DNA from: Schistocerca nitens
Lineage: Eukaryota > Arthropoda > Insecta > Orthoptera > Acrididae
Length of the DNA: 64,000 nt
Direction: 5' to 3'
NCBI RefSeq assembly: GCF_023898315.1
Contig: NC_064614.1
Location: 114,607,501 to 114,671,500 of the forward strand
Each line of letters begins with the position of its first letter. Within the stretch, counting starts at the first letter, position 1. Positions 31,034 through 42,035 of this stretch are shown piece after piece. Under the pieces are notes generated by a model, which searched no databases, was not told the DNA's origin, and was given only the letters and a program-made list of their open reading frames with translations. The position numbers and the translations under genes were made by a program.

Positions 31034-32244
31034 CGAGGGGCGTTTGAAAAGTCCGTGCAAAAATAAAAACTACTTACGTGCTTGGGGTAAGCCTTTTTTA
31101 TTTTTCGACATAGTCTCCTTTTAGACTTCATCCAACGCTGTTCTAATTTGTTGATCCCTTCCGAATAATAGGTATTGTCCAAGTCTGCAAAACAGCTATT
31201 AGTTGCTGAAATCACCTCCTCGTTTGAATAAAATCTTTGTCCCTCCACCACTACTTCAAATTGGGGAACAAATTGGCGACCACAACTGCTGTGGTGTGTG
31301 CTGGTGCATTGCCGTGATGGAAAAAGACTTTTTTTCGCTTCAATCGCCGGCGTTTCTCTTACAGCTCGGTTTTCAAACGGTCCAATAACGATGAATAATA
31401 TGCAGCTGTAATAGTTTTATCCTTTTCTATATAGTCGATGAGGATTATTCCTTGCGAATCCCAAAAGACAGTCGCCATATCTTTTCCGATCGAAGGAATG
31501 GTCTTCGCCTTTTTTTTGTGAAGATTCTCCCTCGGTAAACCATTGTTTAGATTGTTGTTTGATCTCAGGAGTGTAGTAATGTATTCATGTTTCATCCACA
31601 GTGACGAAACGACGCTTAAAGCCCTGCGGATTCTTCTTGAACAGCTGCAAACCATCCTTGCAACACTTCACACGATTCCGTTCTTGGTCAAGCGTGAGCA
31701 ATCGCGGAACCTATCTTGGCGATAGCTTCCTCATGTCCAAATGTTTATGCAAAATATTATGTACTCATTCATTCGAGATGCCCACAGCACTAGCAATCTC
31801 ACTCACCTTAACTCTTCCGTCATCCATCACCATATCATGGATTTTATCGATGATTTCTGGAGTCGTAACCTCCACAGGGCGTCCAGAACGTTCAGCATCA
31901 CTTGTGCCCATATGGCCATTCCGAAAATTTTGAAACCACTTATAAAATGTTCTAATCGAAGGTGCAGAGTCACCGTAATGTTTATCAAGCTTCTCTATAG
32001 TGTCCAGAGGAGTTTTTCCTTTCATAAAGTAATGTTGAATCACCACACGAAATTCTTCTTCTCCATTTTTTGACGATCACTCGACTTCCTTGATTCACAC
32101 GAGTGCCAAACACAAAGAAATAGACGAATGTGGCTGACACTTGGTGTGCGTTCTTTCCAAAGATGATACTAACTAAACATGACCTCGATACGCGCCAGTG
32201 GTGCCATCTCTCGCACTTTGCACGGACTTTTCAAACGCCCCTCT
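31034..32244 (-). mobile_element. Mariner nested inside the MITE
   Basis: The ends CGAGGGGCGTTTGAAAAGTC and GACTTTTCAAACGCCCCTC are TIRs. The target TA is seen at 31032-31033; the right TA has decayed to CA. It interrupts the MITE and is therefore younger. Confidence 0.85.
31060..32060 (-). pseudogene. Mariner transposase, broken
   Basis: Minus strand: the N-terminus 'FRVVIQHYFMKGKTPLDTIEKLDKHYG' (start overlapped by a frame change near 32050), the linker 'SDAERSGRPVEVTTPEI', then after a stop near 31765 the catalytic region starts with the 'DETWIHYY' equivalent in a shifted frame. 'KKKAKTIPSIGKDMATVFWDSQG' follows, and later 'RFYSNEEVISATNSCFADL'. The segment carrying the second and third Asp near 31250-31380 is largely deleted. 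Inactive. Confidence 0.85.
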
Positions 32245-32691
32245 GCATAGTCGCCGCTCTGACTTAGACATTTGTCATAGCGTGCTTGTGCCAAAATGTT
32301 GTCTTCACAACCAGCGTTTCATGTGAGCAGAGGTGAACATCACAGGGATTATGGGTGATCAAACACTTCCCATCGAAAACCTTGCAAGGGGGCTCCTAGT
32401 TGCCCCTGCAGAGAATTGTCATGAAGAAGGAAACGAATGACAGTTACGTTATGTGGGCTGCATGAAATCAGGCGACATCTCACGGCAGGCAGTCCTACTT
32501 GGCGGGAGACACTATTTCCGAGGCATCTTTACGCCCTCACTCTGCGCCCAGAACTGAAAAGAGCTACGTGACACGATCGACGGGTATACTAGAGACACTG
32601 TACGACACATCGGTGCAAAACTTCACCGGATTTTTAACTACGGTTTTTATTTCGCGCCCTATCGGACATCACTTTCCAATTAGCCCATCTA

Positions 32692-34236
32692 GATACCTTT
32701 TCCACAATTGTACAAGAAATCTACATTACCAAAAATGATCTGATGAAAGCCACAAGACCAACTAAAGCACACGTTTCGCTGTCGGATTCACTAAAGAAGA
32801 TAATAAATAATGGCTAGTCTGTCCCGTCACACATATACAGAAGTAGAATTAAACACTACTGTAATAAAATACAAAACACCAATAAATAAAACAAGTCTGT
32901 CAAGATGTGTATAGGTGATACGCCAGACAAGTAAATTACAAAATAATTTTCAACAGTAAGCACGGGCTTGGGTACACAGTCAAAGAAAGCACGCTACCCA
33001 GTAGCGTCGTAACTAGGAATCAAAATCCAGTATACAATCCACGTTCGTCACAAATCGCGAATGTGTCCAGAAAATCGGCTAAACACAGCCTGGTAGAAAC
33101 ACGCAAACGAACGCCTTCGCTAATAACGGAATATCGGAGGAACGACCGCAGGTATCAGCTAGCTTCGGACGGAACCAAGATGTAGTGGGTCGCACTTCAG
33201 TTAAGAATAAAATTCCTTTCCGTTACAGAAAAAGGCTCACCAGAAATTCCACATTTTAGGCATGCAAAGGTTCCCTGAGCAGGCTCGCTTCCTCCAACGG
33301 TCGAGTGAGAGGTGAACTCCAACCATTGTGATGGCGCCAATAACGCTCCACAGCATAGGCCGCCGTCCAGCTACTTTCGACCGATCAGAGCGCTCACACG
33401 TCCTAGGTAAAACCGGATTCCCATCTCTCCACACTGTTGCCTGCAACTCACCGCTTCTGTTTGCCGGATACACCTCCATATTCCCACCCACCGATGTTCA
33501 CATGTCCTCTTGTAGGCCTGCTACTCAAACTTCCCGCGCAACTGAATGGAGCAGAGGCATATGCAGGCCAGCTGCTATCGATAACTGCCTGCCAAGGATG
33601 TCGCACCTGGTCAGCACATACAGAATACCTGAAGTGCCGTCGTTTTACGTGCATAGACTAGATTGAAGTCGCATCGCTAGAAAACAAAAGATATCCGACA
33701 CTTATTTCGGGCATTGAAAGAAGCACTGGCATATGTAGTATCTAATGGGGTCATTTCAAAGGTAATAACATTGATGTACAAGAATAAATAAAATTCTATT
33801 CAAAAAAACAAATGTTCCCATTATTATTTTGAGCATCCCTCGTATTTATTCTTAGCAAGTATTCCTCTGACAAACGACCTTCTCCCAAATACGTGCATAA
33901 TACTGAAAGTACGAATCGTCCTCGGTCTTCCAGAGTCTCGTTTATTTTTCGGTAGATATTTCCCTATGTTTGCCGGTAGAATTTTCACCCAGTATAAGAA
34001 ATTTTTGCTAGGCTTTCTTGAAGGAATTTTAGAGTGACGTGACATCGTAGCCACGAACGGTAACTAAGTATTCGTTATCTAATGTGGCTACAAAAAGATG
34101 GAGCTCCAACCCGCTTTAAGGCATATATGTGGACCCGAACTTCACATACCAACGTTGATGAAATGTTACAAGCAGACCTGTTCCGTGGCCGTCGTTATCA
34201 CCATATCTTCCAATTCTTGACCATTTTCCGTGAAAT
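32692..34236. other. Unassigned sequence
   Basis: The GC-richer block 33237-33660 has open frames on both strands (112 and 84 codons) but no domain. The stretch 34090-34230 has a relative at 35660-35800 (see its own entries). No supported gene. Confidence 0.4.
34130..34236 (+). repeat. Segment with a diverged copy beyond the mariner (left)
   Basis: Contains CTTCACATACCAACGTTGATG then AATGTTACAAGCAGACCTG and TGTTCCGTGGCC. 35690-35790 contains the matching GTCACATATCCACATCAATG, AATGTTACAGTTAGGTG and TGTTTTGTGGCC. The mariner 34238-35561 lies between the two. Confidence 0.5.
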
Positions 34237-34237
34237 A

Positions 34238-35561
34238 CGAGGGTCGTTCAATAAGTAATGCCCAGCATTTTTGTTATAGCCATTAATATACATAGACAAA
34301 CGTCCTTGTTGGTGCTTCACATTTGATGATTGATCTGTGCACCGGTGAAGTTTCGAACCGTTCTGGCAGATGACAGAGCCGTAGTACAGCGTGAAAATGG
34401 CGTCTACATATGACTCACGTTACAAGCAGCGTACTGTTATTGAATTCTTGTGCGCAGAAAAAGAAACCGTGGTGAACATCCATAAACGTTTGTGTGCAGC
34501 GTATGCGATGTTGCAGTTAACAGGAGTACAGTTGAGCGATGGGAAAAGAAAGTTACAGCCACAGGAAATGCAGAAACAGAGCCCCATGATCAGCCACGCT
34601 CGGGACGTCCTGTCACAGTCACTGCTCCAGACATGCTGAATAGTGCGGATGCCATTATTCGCATCAAAACTCGACAATTGGCTCTACAGTTGTCGGTCAG
34701 CTTTGGAAGTATGTCTGCAATGATGGAGACTCCCGGATATTCAAAGGGGTGCTTACGATGGGTTCCATAAATGCTCACAGCGGACCACAAGATTCAAAGA
34801 AAGGCCATTTCATCTGAATTGTTGGAGCGTTCTGAGACCGACGGAGAGGCCTTTCTGTCACGGATCGTTATGGGGTACGAAAGCTGAGTGCACCACTTTG
34901 CGCCGAAAACAAAAAGGCATTCTATGGAGTGGCATCATCTTCATTCAGCACAAAAGAAGAAATTCAAGACAACCCCCTCTGCCGAAAAAGTCATGGTGAA
35001 AGTCTTCTGGGATTGTGATGGCGTCATTCTCGTGGATGTGATGGCAAGAAGGTCAACCATCAATTCAGAGGCATACGTGAAGACTCTCAATAAACTCAAG
35101 AATCGTTTCCGATGTGTTCGATCGGACAAGAATCCAGCAGAAATCTTGCTCCAACACGATAATGAACGCCCACGTACGTCTGAGAACTTGGGAACACATC
35201 GCACCGCATTGGGTTGGACATCATTGCACCATCCGCCCTACAGTACAGCCCTGGTACCCTCGGACTTCCACGTCTTTGGGCCGCTTAAAGATTCTCTACG
35301 GGGAACACGTTTTGAAGATGACGAGAGTGTCAGTCATGTAGTGAAAACATGGCTAGGTCTACAGGATAAGAGCTTTTACCAGCAGGGAATATATGGTCTT
35401 CCACAACGTTGCCGTACGACCATAGAAAGTGATATAGACTATGTAGAAAAATAGGACATGGACAAGGCATCTTGATGTATATTGCCACAAAATTCCAACT
35501 CCTAACAATAAATGCGTTCTGAGAAAAACAATGTGGGGCATTACTTATTGACCGACCCTCG
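34238..35561 (+). mobile_element. Mariner, complete ends
   Basis: 1,324 bp, TIRs CGAGGGTCGTTCAATAAGTA and TACTTATTGACCGACCCTCG, flanked by TA (34236-34237, 35562-35563). Its TIRs are related to those of the intact mariner 39250-40590. Confidence 0.95.
34397..35454 (+). pseudogene. Mariner transposase, broken
   Basis: 'MASTYDSRYKQRTVIEFLCAE' opens the HTH. A frameshift near 34490 moves to 'AVNRSTVERWEKKV...PRSGRPVTVTAPDM'. Stops occur near 34768 and 34886. The first catalytic position reads 'VMGYES' (Asp to Tyr). The second Asp is present in 'LLQHDNERPRT' and the third in 'ALVPSDFHVFG'. The last 188 codons (34888-35454) are open, and the tail ends 'DIDYVEK'. Same subfamily as the intact copy at 39359-40429 but damaged. 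Confidence 0.9.
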
Positions 35562-35689
35562 TACTACGACGACTGAGGTATTGTAAATACACTCATACAG
35601 ATACATCTAAGTAATGGCACGAACCATCGAAAGTTTTTTCAATCATGTGGCACATCTGGAGCTTCAACGTGCTGAGAGGGAAATGTGCG

Positions 35690-35790
35690 CCAACACCTGG
35701 ACGTCACATATCCACATCAATGCAATGTTACAGTTAGGTGTGTTTTGTGGCCAAAGTGCTCATCATATAACTCTTGACTATTTTCTATGA
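35690..35790 (+). repeat. Segment with a diverged copy beyond the mariner (right)
   Basis: See 34130-34236. Similar in order and spacing, roughly 70% identical by eye. Confidence 0.5.
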
Positions 35791-35914
35791 AATACTATAA
35801 CGATTGAGCTACTGTAAATACACACAAATGGTGCTGAAAGTGTCGTTGTCGGAAACCAGTGCATAACGACACTATATGTACTCCAGTTTACCAACAGAGC
35901 ACGTCATATCTACA

Positions 35915-36106
35915 AAAAATGGCTCTGAGCACTATGGGACTTAACTTCTAAGGTCATCAGTCCCCTAGAACTTAGAACTACTTAAACCTAACTAACCTAA
36001 GGACATCACACACATCCATGCCCGAGACAGGATTCGAACCTGCGACCGTAGCGGTCGCGCGGTTCCAGACTGTAGTGCCTTTAACCGCTTTGCCACCCCG
36101 GCCGGC
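35915..36106 (-). mobile_element. SINE, type-A head, antisense
   Basis: Perfect 13-bp target duplication CGTCATATCTACA (35902-35914 and 36107-36119). The duplication includes the TA target and the first two bases of the Tc1 element that follows, so the SINE inserted after the Tc1. Confidence 0.95.
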
Positions 36107-36117
36107 CGTCATATCTA

Positions 36118-37592
36118 CACTCATGCTCATAAATTGAGGATAATGCTGATACATGGCGAAACAACACTCTGGTGGGCGGTCTGCGGGCTTACATCATCTC
36201 GGTTTATGACCATGTGGTGCATTTGATCTGCGGTCGTCGCACGGTGGCGCTGGCAGCAACCCACATACGCAGAGGTGTGTTGGTGCATGTCAGAGTGCGG
36301 TGCAGCGAGTAAGTGTGCAGACGTTTTCAGACGTGCTAATGGTGACTGTGTGTTGAAAATGGCTCAAAGAACACATATTAATGACGTTATGAGGGGTAGA
36401 ATACTAGGGCGACTGGAAGCTGGTCAAACACAGCAGGTCGTAGCACGGGCCCACCGTGTGCCATAGAGTGTGATCTCAAGATAATGGCAATGATTCCAGC
36501 AGATTGGAAACGTGTCCAGGCGCTACAGTACGGGACGCCCACGGTGTACACCCCACAAGAAGACCGATATCTCACCATCAGTGCCCGCAGACGGCCACAG
36601 AGTACTGCAGGTAGCTTTGTTCGGGACCTTACCGCAGCCACTGGAACAGATGTCTCCAGACACACAGTCTACAGACGAGTGAACAGACATGATTTATTCG
36701 TCTGGAGACCTTCAAGGTGCATTCCACTGACCCCTGGTCACAGGAGAGCCCGTAAAGCCTGGTATCAAGAACACAGCACATGGTCATTGGAACAGTGGTC
36801 CTAGGTTGTGTTCACGGACGAGACCAGGTATAATCTGAACAGTGATTCTCGCCAGGTTTTCATCGTGCGTGAACCAGGAACCAGATACCAACCCCTTAAC
36901 GTCCTTGAAAAGGACCTGTATGGAGGTCGTGGTTTGATGGTGTGGGGTGGGGGGGGGGTGGGATTATGATTGGAGCTCGTACACCCCTGCATGTCTTTGG
37001 TAGAGGTCAGGTGTATCGGGACGTCATTTTGCACCAGTATGTTCGCCTTTTCAGGGGTGCGGTGGGTACCATCTTCCACCTGATGGATGATAACGCACGC
37101 CCCAACCGAGCTGCCATCGTGGAGGAGTACCTTGAAACAGAAGATATCAGGCTAATGGAGTGGCCTGCCTGTTTTTCAGACCTAAACACCATCGAGCACG
37201 TCTGGGATGCTCTCAGTCGACGTATCTCTGCACGTCTTCAAACCCCGAGGACACTTCAGGAGCTCCGACAGGTACTGGTGCAAGAACGGGAGGCTATACC
37301 CCAGCAGCTGCTCGACCACCTGATCCAGAGTACGCCAACCCGTTGTGCGTCCTGTGTACGTGTGCATAGTGATCATACCCTTATCAATGTCGGGGTACAT
37401 GCGTAGGACACAGTGGCGTTTTGTAGGACATGTGTTTCGGGACAGATTTCTCACCTTATCGCCGATACCGTGGACGTACAGATCTGTGTTGTGTGTGCTC
37501 CCTATGTGCCTATGCTATTAGCGCCAGTTTTTTGTAGTACCACGTTGTGTGGCACCACATCTGCAATTATCCTTAACTTATGAGCATGAGTG
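36118..37592 (+). mobile_element. Tc1-like element, third family, complete ends
   Basis: 1,475 bp between TA at 36116-36117 and 37593-37594. The ends CACTCATGCTCATAAATTGA and AACTTATGAGCATGAGTG are inverted repeats, with GGATAAT shared further in. Confidence 0.9.
36359..37406 (+). pseudogene. Tc1-like transposase, broken
   Basis: Starts 'MAQRTHINDVMRGRILGRLEAGQTQQVVARAHRVP' (HTH), then stops near 36464. It resumes in another frame at 36484 ('MIPADWKRVQAL...GTPTVYTPQED') and ends at a stop after 'LEQWS'. Next comes 'VVFTDETRYNLN' with the first Asp. A poly-G tract at 36940-36960 shifts the frame again, into 36942-37406 with 'LMDDNARPN' (second Asp) and 'SDLNTIEHVWD' (Glu, 34 residues later). 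Catalytic residues remain but the gene is fragmented. Confidence 0.9.
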
Positions 37593-37594
37593 TA

Positions 37595-38095
37595 GTGCGC
37601 ATCGGGAAGGAAACACTTCAGCGTGTGCACTAAGTGACCGAAAGCCGTGGTAAGGCAAATGATGTGGTGTGGCTCGTCGGATGCTGAAACCTTTGTAGTG
37701 GTTTTAGCTCCGTACACTGCTGGTACAGATGGTTTCCTACACCCCACATCCAAATCGGTAGTGATCTAACTCACAGCAGGCCATCCCATCGCCCCGTACG
37801 GCACTGCAGAGGCGATGTGACGTTTTCCGAACACTTGTGATCGTCCTGTGCGGCGGTTTACGTAGGTCTTGTATAACTAAAAATATGCTCCGATCCACGC
37901 GTCTACCAAGTAATACCATCTAACGTTAGAATTCAGTTACCTCGCAACGAACAGCAACGTTTGTTGGAAAAGAAAACTGTTTGCCGAGTGTGGCTGCAAG
38001 CAAGAACTGATTTAGCCACCGTAGGAAATATACAGTTGAACGTCACCTCGGTTCCGAGAGCTCCGGAACTTTCACAGAAAATTGGAATAGAGGTC
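37595..38095. other. Unassigned sequence
   Basis: No recognised feature. GTACGGCACTGCAGAGGCG at 37797 recalls the internal part of the mariner-like TIRs at 10060, but too short to call. Confidence 0.4.
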
Positions 38096-38099
38096 AACA

Positions 38100-39245
38100 T
38101 AAACATCATTTAAGCCCTTTTTATTGCTCATAAAAATCAGACACATTGCATGTCATACCACCATACAACGAGACCTTCAGAGGTGGTGGTCCAGATTGAT
38201 GTACACACCGGTACCTCTAATACCCAGTAGCAAGACTTCTTGCATTGATGCATGCCTGTATTCGTTGTGGCATACTATCCACAAGTTCATCAAGGCGCTG
38301 TTGGTCCAGATTGTCCCACTCCTCAACGACGATTAGGCGTAGCTCCCTCAGATGGTTGGTGGGTCACGTCGTCCATAAACAGCCCTTTTCAATCTATCCC
38401 AGGCGTGTTCGATATGGTTCATGTATGGAGAACATGCTGGCCATTCTAGTCGAGCGATGTCGTTATCCTGAAGGAAGTCATTCACAAGACGCGCACGATG
38501 GGGGCGCGAGTTGTCGTCCATGAAGACGAATGCTTCGCCAATATGCTGCCGATATGGTTGCACTATCGGTCGGAGGATGGCATTCACGTATCGTACAGCC
38601 GTTACGGCGCCTTCCATGACCACCAGCGGCGTACGCTGGCTCCACATACTGCCTCCCCTAAACACTAGGGAACCTCCATCTTGCTGCACTCGCTGGACAA
38701 TGTGTCTAAGGCGTTCAGCCTGACCGGGTTGCCTCCAAACACGTCTCAAACGATTCTCTGGTTGAAGGCATATGCGACACTCATCGGTGAAGAGAACATG
38801 ATGCCAATCCTACTCGGTCGATTCGGCATGTTGTTGGGCCCATCTGTACCGCGCTGCATGTTGCCGTGATTGCACACATGAACCTCGCCATGGACGTCGA
38901 GAGTGAGGTTGCGCATTATGCAGCCTATTGAGCACAGTTTGAGTCGTAACACGACGTCCTGTGGCTGCACGAAAAACATTATTCAACATGGTGGCATCGC
39001 TGTCAGGGCTCCTCCGAGCCATAATCCGTGGGTAGCGGTCATCCACTGCAGTAGTAGCATTTGGGCGGCCTGAGCGAGGCATATCATCGACAGTTCCTGT
39101 CTCTCTGTATCTCCTCCATGTCCGAACAATATCGCCTTGGTTCACTCCAAGACGCCTGGGCGCTACCCTTGTTGAGAGCCCTTCCTGGCACAAAGTAACA
39201 ATGGACGCGATCGAACTGCGGTACTGACCATCTGGGCAAGGTTAA
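38100..39245 (-). pseudogene. Tc1-like transposase, fourth family, broken
   Basis: Minus strand: HTH and linker 'RRLGVNQGDIVRTWRRYRETG' with 'DDMPRSGRPNATT' (39193-38810), then a frame change. 'FTDECRIC' with the first Asp is near 38790. 'FVFMDDNSRPHRAR' (second Asp) and 'CSPYMNHIEHAWD' (Glu after 34 residues) lie in the frame 38749-38348. The C-terminal 'LVDSMPRRIQACI' region continues to about 38240. The start near 39225 is frameshifted. TIRs were not found; the right side is cut off by the mariner at 39250. Confidence 0.8.
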
Positions 39246-39249
39246 ACTA

Positions 39250-40590
39250 CGAGGACAGTTCAATAAGTAATGCAACACATTTTTTTTCTGAAACAGGGGT
39301 TGTTTTATTCAGCATTGAAATACACCAGGTTATTCCCCAATCTTTTAGCTACACAACATTATTTTTCAACGTAATCTCCATTCAATGCTACGGCCTTACG
39401 CCACCTTGAAATGAGGGCCTGTATGCCTACACGGTACCATTCCACTGGTCGATGTCGGAGCCAACGTCGTACTGCATCAATAACTTCTTCATCATCCGCG
39501 TAGTGCCTCCCACGGATTGCGTCCATCATTGGGCCAAACATATGGAAATCCGACGGTGCGAGATCGGGGCTGTAGGGTGCATGAGGAAGAACAGTCCACT
39601 GAAGTTTTGTGAGCTCCTCTCGGGTGCGAAGACTTGTGTGAGGTCTTGCGTTGTCATGAAGAAGGAGAAGTTCGTTCAGATTTTTGTGCCTACGAACACG
39701 CTGAAGTCGTTTCTTCAATTTCTGAAGAGTAGCACAATACACTTCAGAGTTGATCGTTTGACCATGGGGAAGGACATCGAACAGAATAACCCCTTCAGCG
39801 TCCCAGAAGACTGTAACCATGACTTTACCGGCTGAGGGTATGGCTTTAAACTTTTTCTTGGTAGGGGAGTGGGTGTGGCGCCACTCCATTGATTGCCGTT
39901 TTGTTTCAGGTTCGAAGTGATGAACCCATGTTTCATCACCTGTAACAATCTTTGACAAGAAATTGTCACCCTCAGCCACATGACGAGCAAGCAATTCCGC
40001 ACAGATGGTTCTCCTTTGCTCTTTATGGTGTTCGGTTAGACAACGAGGGACCCAGCGGGAACAAACCTTTGAATATCCCAACTGGTGAACAATTGTGACA
40101 GCACTACCAACAGAGATGTCAAGTTGAGCACTGAGTTGTTTGATGGTGATCCGTCGATCATCTCGAACGAGTGTGTTCGCACGCTCCGCCATTGCAGGAG
40201 TCACAGCTGTGCACGGCCGGCCCGCACGCGGGAGATCAGACAGTCTTGCTTGACCTTGCGGCGATGATGACACACGCTTTGCCCAACGACTCACCATGCT
40301 TTTGTCCACTGCCAGATCACCGTAGACATTCTGCAAGCGCCTATGAATATCTGAGATGCCCTGGTTTTCCGCGAAAAGAAACTCGATCACTGCCCGTTGT
40401 TTGCAACGCACATCCGTTACAGACGCCATTTTAACAGCTCCGTACAGCGCCGCCACCTGTCGGAAGTCAATGAAACTATACGAGACGAAGCGGGAATGTT
40501 TGAAAATATTCCACAAGAAATTTCCGGTTTTTTCAACCAAAATTGGCCGAGAAAAAAAAATGTGTTGCATTACTTATTGAACTGCCCTCG
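39250..40590 (-). mobile_element. Complete mariner element
   Basis: 1,341 bp, ends CGAGGACAGTTCAATAAGTAATG and CATTACTTATTGAACTGCCCTCG, flanked by TA (39248-39249, 40591-40592). The right TA is also the left flank of the Tc1 at 40593. Contains an intact transposase. Confidence 0.95.
39359..40429 (-). CDS. Mariner transposase, intact, DD34D
   Basis: 356 codons, close to the usual mariner length. The start is Met 'MASVTDVRCKQRAVIEFLFAE' at 40429; the frame stays open further upstream, but that extension runs into the TIR. Two HTH regions are joined by the linker 'RLSDLPRAGRPCTAV'. Catalytic residues are Asp in 'VTGDETWVHHF', Asp in 'LLLHDNARPHTS' and Asp in 'DLAPSDFHMFG', with exactly 34 residues between the last two. 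The tail is 'LNGDYVEK'. No frameshift or stop. Family members excise and insert at TA; activity is not shown here. Confidence 0.95.
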   Translation of the reverse strand: MASVTDVRCKQRAVIEFLFAENQGISDIHRRLQNVYGDLAVDKSMVSRWAKRVSSSPQGQARLSDLPRAGRPCTAVTPAMAERANTLVRDDRRITIKQLSAQLDISVGSAVTIVHQLGYSKVCSRWVPRCLTEHHKEQRRTICAELLARHVAEGDNFLSKIVTGDETWVHHFEPETKRQSMEWRHTHSPTKKKFKAIPSAGKVMVTVFWDAEGVILFDVLPHGQTINSEVYCATLQKLKKRLQRVRRHKNLNELLLLHDNARPHTSLRTREELTKLQWTVLPHAPYSPDLAPSDFHMFGPMMDAIRGRHYADDEEVIDAVRRWLRHRPVEWYRVGIQALISRWRKAVALNGDYVEK

Positions 40591-40592
40591 TA

Positions 40593-41998
40593 CATTACTG
40601 GCCATTGAAATTGCTACACCACGACGATGACGTGCTACAGACGTTAAATTTAACCGACATGAAGAAGATGCTGTGATATGCAAATGATTAGCTTTTCAGA
40701 GCATTCACACAAGGTTGGCGCGGTGGCAGCACCTACAACGTCCTGACATGAGGAAAGTTTCCAACCGATTTCTCATACACAAACAGCAGTTGACCGGCGT
40801 TGCCTGGTGAAACGTTGTTGTGATGCCTCGTGTAAGGAGGAGAAATGGGTACCATCACGTTTCCGGCTTTGATAAAGGTCGGATTGTAGCCTGTCACGAT
40901 TGCGGTTTATCGTATCGCGACATTGCTGCTCGCGTTGGTCGAGATCCAATGACTGTTAGCAGAGTATAGAATCGGTGGGTTCAGGAGGGTAATACGGAAC
41001 GCCGTGCTGGATCCCAACGCCCTCGTATCACTAGCAGTCGAGATGACATGCATCTTATCCGCATGGCTGTAAAGGATCGTGCAGCCACGTCTCGATCCCT
41101 GCATCAACAGATGAGGACGTTTGCGAGACAACAACCATCTGCACGAACAGTTCGACGACGCTTGCAGCAGCATGGACTATCAGCTCGGAGACCATGGCTG
41201 CGGTTACCCTTGACGTTGCATCACAGACAGGAGCGCCTCCGATGGTGTACTCAACGACGAACCTGGGTGCACGAATGGCAAAACGTCATTTTTTCTGATG
41301 AATCCAGGTTCTGTTTACAGCATCATGATGGTCGCATCCGTGTTTGGCGACATCGCGGTGAACGCACATTGGAAGCGTGTATGCGTCATCGCCATACTGG
41401 CGTATCACCCGGCGTGATGGTGTGGGGTGCCATTGGTTACATGTCTCGGTCACCTCTTGTTCGCATTGACGGCACTTTGAACAGTGGTCGTAACATTTCA
41501 GATGTGTTACAACCCGCGGTTCTACCCTTCATTCGACCCACGCGAAACGCTACATTTGAGCAGGATAATGCACGACCGCATGTTGCAGGTCCTGTACGGG
41601 CCTTTCTGGATACAGAAAATTTTCGACTGCTGTCCTGGCCAGCACATTCTCCAGATCTCTCAACAATTGAAAACGTCTGGTCAATGGTGGCCGAGCAACT
41701 GGCTCGTCACAAGACGCCAGTCACTACTCTTGATGAACTGTGGTATCGCGTTGAAGCTGTATGGGCAGCTGTACCTGTAAACGCCATCCAAGCTCCGTTT
41801 GACTCAATGCCCAGGCATATCAAGGCCGTTATTACGCCCAGAGGTGGTTGTTCTGGGTACTGATTTCTCAGGATCTATGCACCCAAATTGTGTGAAAATG
41901 TAATCACATGTCAGTTCTAGTTTTATATATTTGTTCAATGAATACCTGTTTATCATCTTCATTTCTTCTTAGTGTAGCAATTTTAATGGCCAGTAGTG
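40593..41998 (+). mobile_element. Tc1-like element, second family, nearly intact
   Basis: Left end CATTACTGGCCATTGAAA, right end TTTTAATGGCCAGTAGTG. Left TA at 40591-40592; the right flank is TG, not TA. Same family as 27551-28869. Confidence 0.9.
40823..41863 (+). pseudogene. Tc1-like transposase with a single premature stop
   Basis: 346 codons in one frame. 'MPRVRRRNGYHHVSGFDKGRIV' begins the HTH. TAG at 40967-40969 replaces the Trp codon found at this place in the 27782 copy. The rest is open: 'IFSDESRFCLQ' (Asp), 'FEQDNARPHVAG' (Asp) and 'LSTIENVWS' (Glu, DD34E), ending 'PRGGCSGY'. Apart from the stop no lesion is visible. Reading from the internal Met at 41048 would lack the DNA-binding domain. 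Confidence 0.9.
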
Positions 41999-42035
41999 TG
42001 CAAACAACACGAGCCATGTACCTCCTTCCTGGTCG

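Larger units (their letters stand above)
30933..32689 (+). mobile_element. MITE (22041 family) split by a mariner
   Basis: Left end GGAGGACTATTCGAAAAGC and right end (inverted) correspond to the MITE at 22041-22702, flanked by TA (30931-30932, 32690-32691). Internal sequence at 32250-32640 (CGCCGCTCTGACTTAGAC and following) aligns with 22150-22660. More diverged than the 22041 copy, so older. Confidence 0.8.
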
